NCBI GenBank assembly: GCA_022453515.1
Contig: JAJNNY010000051.1
Span: 124,001-188,000, forward strand
Source of the DNA: Astrocystis sublimbata
Taxonomy: Eukaryota > Ascomycota > Sordariomycetes > Xylariales > Xylariaceae
Length of the DNA stretch: 64,000 nt
Direction of reading: 5' to 3'
This document shows positions 45,140 through 55,154 of this stretch, one piece after another; the first letter of the stretch is position 1, and each line of letters begins with the position of its first letter. The translations under genes were made by a program, and so were the position numbers. The notes below the pieces were generated by a model. That model saw only the letters and a program-made list of their open reading frames with translations, was not told the DNA's origin and searched no databases.

Positions 45140-47015
45140 GGAGCCAAACACCGTATTAAAATCTTTTCAAACCATTAAAACCTAGCCTACTTCACAACAG
45201 CCAAAGTACTAAATCAACAATAAGCCCGGTAGGCTCAATAACTATCCAGTTACTAGTTTATTATTAACTACCGCCCTAGCAAACAGAATAAAAAAGCCGA
45301 TATCTTATCAAAATTACCCCAATATCGGCCTAAAAAAAAAAGAACTAAAGACCAACTAATAACGTCGGTCCTATAAGAGAAACATTTTTCACACTCGAAA
45401 GGTCTCCTAGCAGAATTACCAAAAGACTTAGCTACAATACTACTATCCTCTACACAACTATACAGTCTAACCGTACCTAAATAGGCTCCAGAGTTTATAC
45501 AAAAGGTTAAAAAAGCAGGGCCAAAAAATCCAAAATATATTCTAGGGCTCTAAAATATAAAACCTTAAAAAAATAACACCTATATAACGAAAACAAAGAA
45601 ACACCTAACCCTAAACAACAGAATACTATACCGAAAAGAACAGTTATAAGTACCTAAAAAACTCCAAAAAAAAGTAATAAGATCAGAACACAATACACTA
45701 ATAGCCGGTTACATAGGCATAAACAAAACCCTTGAGCTAATTACCCGCAACTTTTAGTAGCCCAGTATAGAAAGGATCGTAAAAAGCTTCGTAAATAGAT
45801 ACTTCGAATACCAACGTAACAAGGCTCCTAAACACGCTTTACACGGACTCCTACAGTCCATAAAGCTCTATTACAAACCATAAAACACCGTAGCAATAGA
45901 TTTCATTACAAACCTCCCCCTTTCTAATAGATACAACTCTATTTGGGTAATAGTAGACCCCTTTACTAAGATAGGACACTTTATACCTCTTAAAATAAAG
46001 GAAAAAAAAACCAAAAATCTAATAAAAATCTTTACGAAAACCCATTAGAAGTATTATAGCACCCCCCTAGACATTATTTCTAACAAAAACTCTAGATTCA
46101 CGGCCCATATATGGAAGGACTTCCTCAAACTAGTAGGCATCAAGCCCCATATAAGCATAGCCTTCCACCCACAAACCGACGGGCAGACCGAGCGGCTAAA
46201 TCAAACCCTCGAGATTTACCTCCGTACCTTCGTAAATTATAAAATATCGAACTAGGAAAACTTATTACCTACTATAAAGTTTACTTATAACAACTCCACT
46301 TCTACCTCCACATATATAACTCCCTTCTATACTAACTACGGCTACCACCCTACAACACATAATCCGCCAACAAGAGTACCCAAGAACCTAAATAGCCGCC
46401 TATACGCTCACTAAATAACCCAAATATATAAAAAAGCCAAAAAGCACCTATAAATCAGCCGTTAACAAATAAAAAAGTAGGCCAACAAACAACGTCTCGA
46501 GCCACCCGTTTACAAAAAAAATCAACTAGTAATACTAAACGCCAAATATATTAAAACTAAACGTCCTACTAAAAAATTCGATAGCAAACTTCTTAATCCC
46601 TTCTAGATTCAAAAGGTCATCTCCCCTACTACAGTAAGACTCGTCCTACCAAAGGGCTAAAAAATACACAACTCTTTTCACGTCTCCCTCATAGAACCAC
46701 ATCGGGTTAGAAAAGGGCAGGCACCGCCTAACCCTAACCAGGTCCTACGGGACACACCCGCTATAAAAGCCAAGGAGTACTACGTAAACAAAATTATTAA
46801 CTCCATAACAATCCAAAGTAACGTGAAATACCTCATTAAATAGAAAGACTACCCCAAAAAAAAAAACTAAACCTAGGAACCTTACAACCACTTGCTCGGC
46901 GACCTCGCAAAAAACATAGTTAAACAATTCCAACAACAGTATCCGGACAAGCCCCACGATCCTCAAATAACAGCAATATAGCGCCCAGGACGGGCTTTAA
47001 AAAAAAGGGAAATAG
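45140..47015 (+). pseudogene. Outer element pol, right part: RNase H end, integrase, chromodomain
   Basis: RNase H resumes right after the nested element (YRPSKQNKKADILSKLPQ near 45270-45320). The integrase core has AIDFITNLPLS near 45893, and ISNKNSRF near 46080, where Asn replaces the second catalytic Asp. HPQTDGQTERLNQTLEIYLR near 46170 contains the third acidic residue. The C-terminal chromodomain (KEYYVNKIINS near 46770, YLIK then KDYP) targets such elements to heterochromatin in related chromoviruses. Stops occur every few dozen codons. A polypurine tract (AAAAAAAAGGGAAATAG, 46999-47015) lies directly before the 3' LTR. Confidence 0.85.
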
Positions 47016-47346
47016 TATCACACGGGTCACTTCCGGGCTACCCAAATAGGAAGCCTACGCGCCCTAAACCTCTAAATATATAGATAATTAGATCAGAGCT
47101 ACGGATCTAAAAGGTTATAAGGACCTCCGTATACAGGCGACAACCAACAGGCATAAGTAAGGCGTTACCGCAAACCCAAGGAAGGTCCGAAGCCGGCCTC
47201 AAGGGCTGCCAGAAAGAGCATAAATAAAAGGGATTCCTCCAGCCTGGAGTAGAGGCTTTAAAAGGACATGGACCCTTTTGTGCCCTAGAGAATTATTAGC
47301 TGAATCGAAGCCTATTCCAAGCCCTAGAAATCTAGCCCTTGTTACA
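47016..47346 (+). repeat. 3' LTR of the outer element
   Basis: 331 bp. Its first bases read TATCACACGG, where TG has become TA, and it ends CTTGTTACA beside the right target copy CTTAT (47347-47351). Confidence 0.93.
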
Positions 47347-47634
47347 CTTATCCTCATCAACTAGGAAGCGACAATTATGTTCATCCCAGCGTAGACATCG
47401 ATAAAGCTGCCGCGAAAAGACGTGGTTGAAGGCGCGATTGACAAGACAGATATTCCACAATGCCTTGCGGTTATTGAACTAGAACATGTCAGTGCCGCGC
47501 TGGCTGCCTCATGGCCTGGCTACCTAGGGCCGTATTACCTGTTTGGCTATCAAATCCAACACGTCAAACATCTGCAACGCTCGCGAAGTCGCCGTCGCAT
47601 TCCCATCAAAACTTGATGAAGCTTGTGGAAGCAT

Positions 47635-49473
47635 TGTAATTGAGCGGCGATTTAGACCGTCGCAGGTTTTCAATGGAATTGTTTTTGTGGGTTCTCAGCG
47701 CGAAGTCGTCGGCGGTAGGAGCGTAGCATTAGCTATGGAGCTCTCACAGGGTCGGGGCTATGTGGGGGTGAGGGTGGGGGTGCAGAATAGACTGCATTCT
47801 GCTCCGAAAAGAGGATGCAGAAGGGAAGAAGTGACTGGTTGGACACTCCAGGCTGCGAAGACATCATATATGTAAGCGATTTTTGGAAGCCTGCATTAGG
47901 AAACTACCTAGGTCGGTACCTACCTAGGTACATGTTCCTCTCACTGGGGCAAATGACAAGCGGTGCGAGGAAAATGATGCGAAAATGATATATGATATTT
48001 CCAGAATATGGGCTGTAGATCAACCCACTAACCAAATAAGTACTGACCTAGGTAAGTACCTACCTAGGTACCTATATTACAACCCACCTGTTTATAGTAT
48101 TTTGATCCCTCCTATGGTCTATCTTTTCAACTGCTGATTTAACCCCTAATACTTTAAAAAAGAACTTATATTTAGGCGCTGTTTTTATCAAGTGCATCAC
48201 CAAAATTAAAAATCATTATTTGCTTTCAAAAGTTGCCAAGCTACTACCTAAAGAGTATTAGAGTTACATCCGCACTTAAAGAGATAAAAGCTCGGCATCG
48301 CACCTACTCTATTCCAAAATAACAGGACCACATGTTTTCAACTTTAACTACATCACATTTTATCTACCTAGGTAGGTAATTAGTATTAGCTCTAGAAGGT
48401 TGTTATTACAAACTCTACAATGTCCCCAAATTCTTACGAATAATTATTAAAGCATACAAATCCAAGATCAAGGGAGTATTATAACGCTACCTACGCCTGC
48501 GATATCGGGCCTCCACTCACTGCATCGATGCATAGCTAATATTACTATATATGATAAATTGATCGTTGACTATACTGCGCAGCCGTGAAGCCATCTCATC
48601 TTCCGTTGCAAACCTCATTACTCTAAATTATTACTACTTCAGACCGACGAAGCATGTTAGTCGCACAGCCGACGTGTTATCGTGCTGCGGGTATATACAA
48701 CTCCCCTCAATCAATCCCTTAAATAAGATGCTAGCCTGGATTGGCGAAATCGCTGCGCAACAGTTGTAGTAATGTTGAGATTCGCGGTCCTCGAGCACAC
48801 TAGCGCCATTCGCATCTTATTGTTCTGAACTTCCGACAGACTGGTTAGTCATATTTAGTAATTAGCAGCGAACGGAATGAGCCTCATTGGGAATCAGATG
48901 AAACGCAACAAAGAGCGCCACCTGGGCAATTCTTACTTACCTACCTACCCTGGCCATCGTTCAGCACATGGCGACGGTACTAGCAACCCTAGTAAAGCAT
49001 GGGGATCTCGCGTTGCAAATTGAGGAGTTGCCCAAACTATATTTCGGCTGGCTGTTCTGCAATTGGCCTATTAGCGCGCTTCAGCTTGCTACAGACTAGA
49101 CATCGGACAAAGGTTCCATCCGTCTTACACGACATGAGTTGTCTTGTTCTCGATAACGTGACACATGTGCGAACAATGAGATGATGGAGCTCTTTATATG
49201 CAACGCCACGGGCGGGCCCGTTGTCCAAGTTTCAGCCGCCGGTCTCCATTGTTGCTAACTAGCTGGGCCTGGTGCTCCTAGGGGTTGAGCTATATTTATC
49301 TGGTCAATGTAGAATTGCTGGTAATATACATGTGGGATGGGATGATGCTTTGACGACCAGTCCAGGTGATGTTTGCTATATAGCCCTATGTGACATGGTA
49401 TGATTCAATGCATTTCTCCTACGGCATTCGAGCAACGGTTTTTGAAAAAAGGCAGGAAGACCTCGAAACCGCG
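47635..49473. other. Intergenic region with palindromic motifs
   Basis: This is the upstream region of the F-box gene and of the receptor gene at 49474. Three perfect TACCTAGGTA palindromes occur (47921, 48061, 48365), with further partial copies around them. No gene was supported; the small ORFs lack coding character. Confidence 0.45.
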
Positions 49474-50718
49474 ATGGACGAGACGGATACCACGGTCACG
49501 ACGGTTGTGGGAGCCATCGGGGCGTCATCGCGCTGATTGCTGTGATTCTGCGCTTCCACATGCGATGGGCCAAGAAGGCCGGGTACTGGTGGGACGACTG
49601 GTTCATCCTCATCTCCATACTCTTCGTACTTGTCATCGACGTGCTTGAACTCTATGGTGAGCACCGATTTCAAAGGTCTGACAGTCCTGATCATTATTAA
49701 CTATTTAAAATCAACAGCTGTATCTTACGACCCGGGCGGCGCCGAAGCGGCATTCAGCAACGGAGAAATCCCCTACACGCCCGCTGACGTGCTCTACAAC
49801 AAGATCGAATGGGCCATCTCAGTGCCCTACTTCACGCTGACCTCGACGACGAAGCTGTCGATCTTGTTCCTGTTCCTGCGCGTCTTCGCAGTCAACCGGA
49901 CGCTGAAGCACCACGTCGTCGCCTGGATCGTGATAGTGACCGGCTTCTGGGTCGGGAGCACGGTGGCCAACATCCTCAACTGCGTGCCGCTCAAGTGGGC
50001 GTGGCTGAACAGCAAGGCCGACGCGCGCTACTGCTTCAACTTCAACCTTTTCTGGCTCGCCAGCGGCATCGCCGAGGCCGTCATCGACTTTGCCATCCTC
50101 GTGCTGCCGGTCCCCGTCATCTATAGATTGCGCCTTGATTGGAGCAAGAAGCTGGCTATTGTGGGGGTGTTCTGTGTGGGGTTATTGTGAGTAAATCGAT
50201 TACCTGATTAGAGAGACTACCTTAATTGCGATTGTCCCCCCTTAACTCTCTGCGGGACTTGGCCGTCGAACTAACGCCGGAATACTTACTCTAGCTCTGT
50301 GGCATCAGGCGTCGCCAAGATCTACCTCAGCTACATCCCCAACAGCCGCGAGATCTCCTTCAACCGGACGCAGCTGTGGACGGCGGTGCACATCTGCACC
50401 GGCATCATATGCGCCAACGTGCCCGTGCTGTGGCCCCTGGTCGTGCAGCTGCGGGACTGGAGTCCGAGCAGGTTGTTCCGCAGCACGACGCTGTTCAGCA
50501 GGATCCAGCTGTCTTGGAAGAGCACGGGCGCGGGCGGCAGTCCTTGGTCGTCGCGGAAGATGGATGATTCGCATACTAATATTGCGTATGACGAGGTTGA
50601 TGACACGTTGGAGGCGGGTAGAAGCAGTGATAAGCCGTGGGAGCTGCCCATGATGAAGTTTGATACCCATAGAGCGTCTGTGGCGACGCTGGAGCGATAT
50701 TTGGGGAAGTGGTCATAG
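49474..50718 (+). CDS. PTH11-like/rhodopsin-domain fungal membrane protein, apparent frameshift near start
   Basis: Exon 1 is 49474-49656, the intron 49657-49717 (phase 1), exon 2 is 49718-50186, the intron 50187-50294 (phase 2), and exon 3 is 50295-50718. Seven hydrophobic segments are visible, beginning GVIALIAVILRF. Family marks are KKAGYWWDDWFI after TM1, TTKLSILFLFLRVF, CVPLKWAW and a C-terminal cytosolic tail. These proteins are GPCR-like or structural membrane proteins of unknown ligand. The ATG frame (MDETDTTVTTVVGAIG) runs into a TGA after codon 20, while the membrane frame starts one base out of step at the GGGG run (49519-49522). One extra G would join them. It may be a sequencing error, a real mutation, or a missed upstream exon. 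Confidence 0.75.
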
Positions 50719-50869
50719 GTGTGCTGCGCTACCATGCAATTCTTTAGAGAACATTGGGTATAAAAGTATATAAACTGGTATCTAAAAGAGATCTTAACGA
50801 AGTATAGAATGCATATAGTTAAAGTTACATCTCCAGCTTTCGTGAACATAGAGCAACCACGTCATTAGC

Positions 50870-52755
50870 CTACGCCTCCCTACCCAGCTTCAGGTCAAAA
50901 GCCGGCAACCTCAAAGCCCCCGCATCCCCACCCTTCTTCGCCGTAAAGATGAACTCATCAATAGACTTAAACCCATAGACCAATCGATCCATCGACCCCC
51001 AGGAGTGGCACGTTCCCTTAGGCCAGAACCGCTTCGCGTCGCCCTGCGCAAGCTGCTCCGGCGTGCCGACATCGAAGTACGCGCGCCACGCCATCTCGGT
51101 CTCGTTGCACCCAGCGGACAGGTTCGTCGGGTACAAGCGCACGCGCGCAGGGAGGTTTTTCGGGGCACTCGACAGCGCGCCGAAGGAGGCGTAGTTGGCA
51201 ATGACGTCGACGCCGCGCACGATCCAGTTATCGACCTTGAAGCCCGGGCCGTCGTCAATCGACAATCTCAGCGTCGAGTTGCTTTTCTCATCTTCGTAAA
51301 CACCAGAAAATCCCTTCTCGGCCTGCGTCTTTCCGGCTTTCTCAATAGCAGGGAGCAGCCTTGTGACGACGTCGGTGAGCATGAAGTCGACAGTGTCGGC
51401 CGAGGACTGCCCGCCTCCGGACAGGATGGTGATCACGAGACCGTAGTCGGGGATCAGGGCTAGGATGTTGTTGTATGAACCTAGGTTGCCGGATTTGGTG
51501 TAGTATTCGATGAGGCGCTCGTCGCGCGTGACGGTTTCGGACCGCAGGATCTCCCAGGGGCCGCCGAGCTGCACGCCGGGGGACGAGGTGGAGGTCACGG
51601 GCTTCATCCACTGGCGCGTGGCGAGAGGGGAGAGGAGCGTGTGCTTCAGGATGCCGGAGCCGAAGGCGAGCATGTCTTTGGTGTTGGAGTAGAGACCGCC
51701 GGCGCTGTGATTGACAGTCAGTGGCTGATACGTGTTGTGGTGATGAGAAGAAGAGTAAACTCACATGTCCTCATATCCCAAGCTACTTCCGAACCAAAAG
51801 TCTCCCATGGGTACAAATCCCTTTGACTTCGGCGGTCCATTGAAAACAGTTGTTTCGTTCATCCCCAAGGGGCCGAAGATGCTCTGCTGCACGTAGCTCT
51901 CGTAGTCAAGCCCGCTCGCGGCCTCAACTGCGAAGCCGAGGATCGAAGATGCGACGTTGGAGTACACGGGATTCGTCCAGGGCGCGTACACGGGGTGGCG
52001 CTTGCCGAAGTCGCGGAAGAACTCGGCGCGCGTGCATGATGGGAGCCCGAAGAGGCCTGCGCAGCCCGTCTTGGATGAGTTGGTGAGTTGCGGGAGACCA
52101 AGTTTTGTGAGGTCGGCGGGGAAGCTGCCGAGGTCATTGACGACTTTTGTGGCGTTAGCTCTGTTTTGATAACACGAAGATGGGATTACAAGGGGGTATT
52201 GTGGTAGTTAGACATACGATCTGTTCCGATGCCGCTCATATGAGATGTCAAAGAGCCAACTGTGACCTCGTCCCAGTGAACGGCTGTGATGTCGTTGGCA
52301 ACCGGCTTCGCCTCGCGTCTGATTTGGCGTAACTCCGGAACCCATTTCGTGATGGGGTCCTCGAGTTGCATCCGCCCATGTGTAAGTACGGAGAGTACCG
52401 CGAAGATCTTGGATATGCTTCCGATTCTGTAGATGGTGTCCGAGTCTATCTGCGTTGTACTCGAGTTGTCGCGAATAGCCGGCGTGTGATGAAGCTCTAG
52501 CATGGGGCTACTTTCATGTATCGACCTCACGGCGACAGATATGCCTGTTGTGTTGAAGGCTGCAGTGGCGCTGTGGAAGCGGTCCGTTACTGTTTTGATA
52601 GCAGCTTGGACAGAGTCATGACGAGACGGAGAAGTGGGTGCGGGCAGCACGGGGCCCAGAGGTGGGCAGTGACCGTCCCGGGCTGCATGGGCGGTGTTGC
52701 CGAGTAGAAGGAGAGCCCCGAGGGGGAGTAGGTGAATATTAGATTGTAAATACAT
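50870..52755 (-). CDS. Secreted serine beta-lactamase-family hydrolase, 583 aa
   Basis: The exons are 52755-52218, 52143-51765 and 51704-50870, joined in phases 1 and 2. The protein starts with MYLQSNIHLLPLGALLLLGN and TAHA, a signal peptide. The nucleophile motif SxxK is intact as SISK (Ser113, Lys116 in YRIGSISKIFAVLS). The second motif YSN lies at Tyr240 (NPVYSNVASSILGFAVE). The remainder includes SIFGPLGM, a GGLYSNTKDMLAFGSG helix and a C-terminal beta-rich part, longer than in bacterial class C enzymes. Fungal relatives are esterases, peptidases or lactamases. The substrate is unknown; secretion is inferred from the signal peptide. A TATATAAG box on the minus strand lies near 52846-52853. 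Confidence 0.87.
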
Positions 52756-55104
52756 GATGAATAAAAGTGGTATGAAATTCAAGAATGAGAAGCTTGAGTG
52801 GGGTGGTGATTGTCATGTTGGCAGTGCTTATGCAGGAGGTAGCACTTATATATCTGCATGAGGTCTCCATCTTCTTCAAGTTCCTTCGCTCCATTACATG
52901 AACAGCCCTGTAGAATCATCAGCCATCGGGACCGGCGAGGAGTGAACCCCAAGACTAAGTGGAGGTGAATGATTGTATGGAAATTTGGTATGTGGCACAG
53001 TCGAGAGAGCGAGCTCGCTGCAAAGCAGGAAAGTGCCGTTCAAGTGCGTTTGCAATGTTGTCTCGGCCGGCAGAGCATGGCAACAACCCACATGGTCGAT
53101 CAATCAGTGTCATGGTGCGGTAAAGATAGAGGCTATAATAGCATGTGCTAGGGCTGATGGCTCGAAAACAGATGGGCACTGCCCGATTGGGGTGCCAAGC
53201 CGACTGCTCATTGGCCGGGTCGGACTTCTGCCCACCGATCCATCGAGCCCAGGTTCGGACTTGCTGCTGCGGACGTCTATTAATGGAATACTATGGAGCA
53301 TCTATGGGGCCGTCTGAAATGATTAAGGTTCGCTCTAGCGGCACAGCTCACTTTGGCCAAGACAAACTGATGCATCTACAGCACGGTCAGGGCACATTCG
53401 AAGCTGGAATTTGTTACGCGTGTATTGGGGGGAGCGTGAGCCTTTTTCGGCTAGCATACTATGTGAGGTAGCAAAATCGATCTAGAGCTACGCGAATTCG
53501 ATGTATCTTCGCGTCGTATGCTAGCCAAAAACTGCCCATACCTAAAAACAACTAAATCAAAAAGAAATCAAATATCCGATATCCTATCCTCTAATCCTTC
53601 CTATCCTGCCTTGGGTGGTGGGTGGGTGATTTTCGCTACAAAAACGCGTCGAATATGGCCCGAAAGTGTGTTATAGAGGAGAGAGTTGTGGGGTGGGTCC
53701 CTAACCCTTGTAGAACCCTATCACGAATATATTGTCGACAACGAGGGAGTTGTAATTTTGATGTCATGATTAATACCCATGACCCGAGAAATACACCTGT
53801 TCTCGAGTTGATGCGGACTCTATTAACTTGTTGCCCAACGAGCTTTGCACTTGCCCTCCATCCCGCAGTGTTGCGAATCTTCGGCACCGCTGTCTTCGTG
53901 TGTTAATGCATTTTGTTAGATACATTACTTGTTCCGCTGGTACACAGAAGCCTTGAAGCTGTTTATATCCTCTATCAACGAATTAGGCCAGTCTCGGGTG
54001 GGGTTGCCTTTTTCTGAGTTGCCTCTATAGTACTTACAGATACAGCGCCGATGAACGACAAGCTGTTCTCAGGTAGGCTTTTTAACCTTGCACACATAGC
54101 TATAGCTGCGTATATATAGTCGAGACCGAGTAATGACTCTCTAGGCAAGGCCAAATGAGCAGAATGCGCGCATGCCAAGATGCCATTAGCATGCATGAGG
54201 TTGCAACTCTACGTAAGCTGGGGATGTTCGAGGGCCGGGAATTTCATTCGTTGGATTAGGTTTGGGTTGCATAAGAGTCGTGATGCCGCCCGGCGGGCTG
54301 TTGGCCTGCATGTGCATCAAGCGGCACGCTCCGTACCTAGGTAGTTACATTGTGGCTTCGGGATCATCAATGCTGTGAGCTGATGTGTCGATAGTTCTTG
54401 AACTGTAGCGAGCTGTTACGGGCTTGAAGACAAAACGAAAGCAGGAATGACACAAGTCTGTACTGACTTGCCCACTTACTGACGGGTCTGTACTCATGCT
54501 CCTGCTCGCCTACACTTTGGATTATGTGCGGCTTCCGCAGATTACCCAAGCATGTGGTGGAAGGATTTAATGTCATTGACCCACCCATACTGGCTGTTGG
54601 AGATAGATGGGAATGTTCATTAAATGCTTCCACCGCGGGCCAAGGTACCTACCTAGGTAGAAAATAATGCGGTTAGCATGACGTAGAGAATCCGGGGTAA
54701 AACTATGCCCTGAGAAAGGGCCCCTGACAGTGCTGCAGGGGAGGCTCGGCAGGTGCGCTGGAGCCAATGGGCGCCATAGCTGCTGCCCTGAAAAGCGACG
54801 TCAAAGCTGGTTGGAAGCTTGGCCCAATTGAGCATGGCTCCAATAGCCTCTAGCACCCGCTTTCCGCCGCCGTTCCTTTACCCACGTGTCCACCTTTTTC
54901 TTATCATCACCAACGTCAATTCAACCACTTGAGCTGCACCCACGATCCTTACCTATCCACCACAGCTTGTCAGCTTACCCTGCCCCAACTAGACCAGCAC
55001 CCGGCAACAACAGCATCAACCGACGTTACGTTTTCAGACGCAGACACGTCCATCCACATTCATCCGCACACCCTGAGAGACTCGCCCCTGACCCCGAGTC
55101 GAGG
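52756..55104. other. Intergenic, no gene seen
   Basis: About 2.3 kb between divergent genes. TACCTAGGTA palindromes are at 54334 and 54650. No ORF has coding character; the sequence near 54880-55080 is the pyrimidine-rich leader of the TAPT1 gene. Confidence 0.4.
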
Positions 55105-55143
55105 ATGCCCTCTCCGCCGTCGACTCCGCCGTTTCCATCGTGA
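55105..55143 (+). promoter_or_regulatory. uORF of 12 codons upstream of the TAPT1-like gene
   Basis: ATG 55105 reads MPSPPSTPPFPS and stops at TGA 55143, 11 bases before the main ATG at 55155. It is Pro/Ser-rich. Such a close uORF could lower translation of the main frame; this is inference. Confidence 0.45.
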
Positions 55144-55154
55144 GGGACCGAACC

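Larger units (their letters stand above)
33031..47346 (+). mobile_element. Ty3/gypsy chromovirus, outer element, about 14.3 kb with nested insert
   Basis: The two 331-bp LTRs are flanked by the target duplication CTTAT (33026-33030 and 47347-47351). Internal order on the plus strand is gag with a CCHC knuckle near 36055-36100, protease, reverse transcriptase (about 37080-37800), RNase H, integrase (about 45700-46400) and a chromodomain (about 46760-46950). This makes it a chromovirus. Removing the nested element leaves about 7.3 kb, a normal length. Stops occur throughout and many codons look like RIP products (TGG to TAG, CAA to TAA, GAC to AAC). The plus strand is A-rich and poor in G. No PBS could be identified with confidence. 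Confidence 0.93.
31342..47634 (-). pseudogene. F-box protein gene split by a nested retrotransposon insertion
   Basis: The ATG is at 47634. Exon 1 is 47634-47539 and intron 1 47479-47538. Exon 2 runs 47478-47347, is interrupted by 33031-47346, then resumes at 33025 and ends at 32646 (33026-33030 is the duplicated target). Exon 3 is 32573-31616 and exon 4 31557-31342. Without the insert the exons sum to 594 codons (593 aa) with no stop. The N-terminus (MFDVLDLIAKQ, FNNRKALWNICLVNRAF, VFSRQLYRCLRW) is an F-box, and a repeat-rich region with RLEALSIEF and PGLECLGLS follows. F-box proteins are substrate receptors of SCF ubiquitin ligases. The insert adds 14 kb full of stops, so this allele should be inactive unless spliced out. 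Confidence 0.85.
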
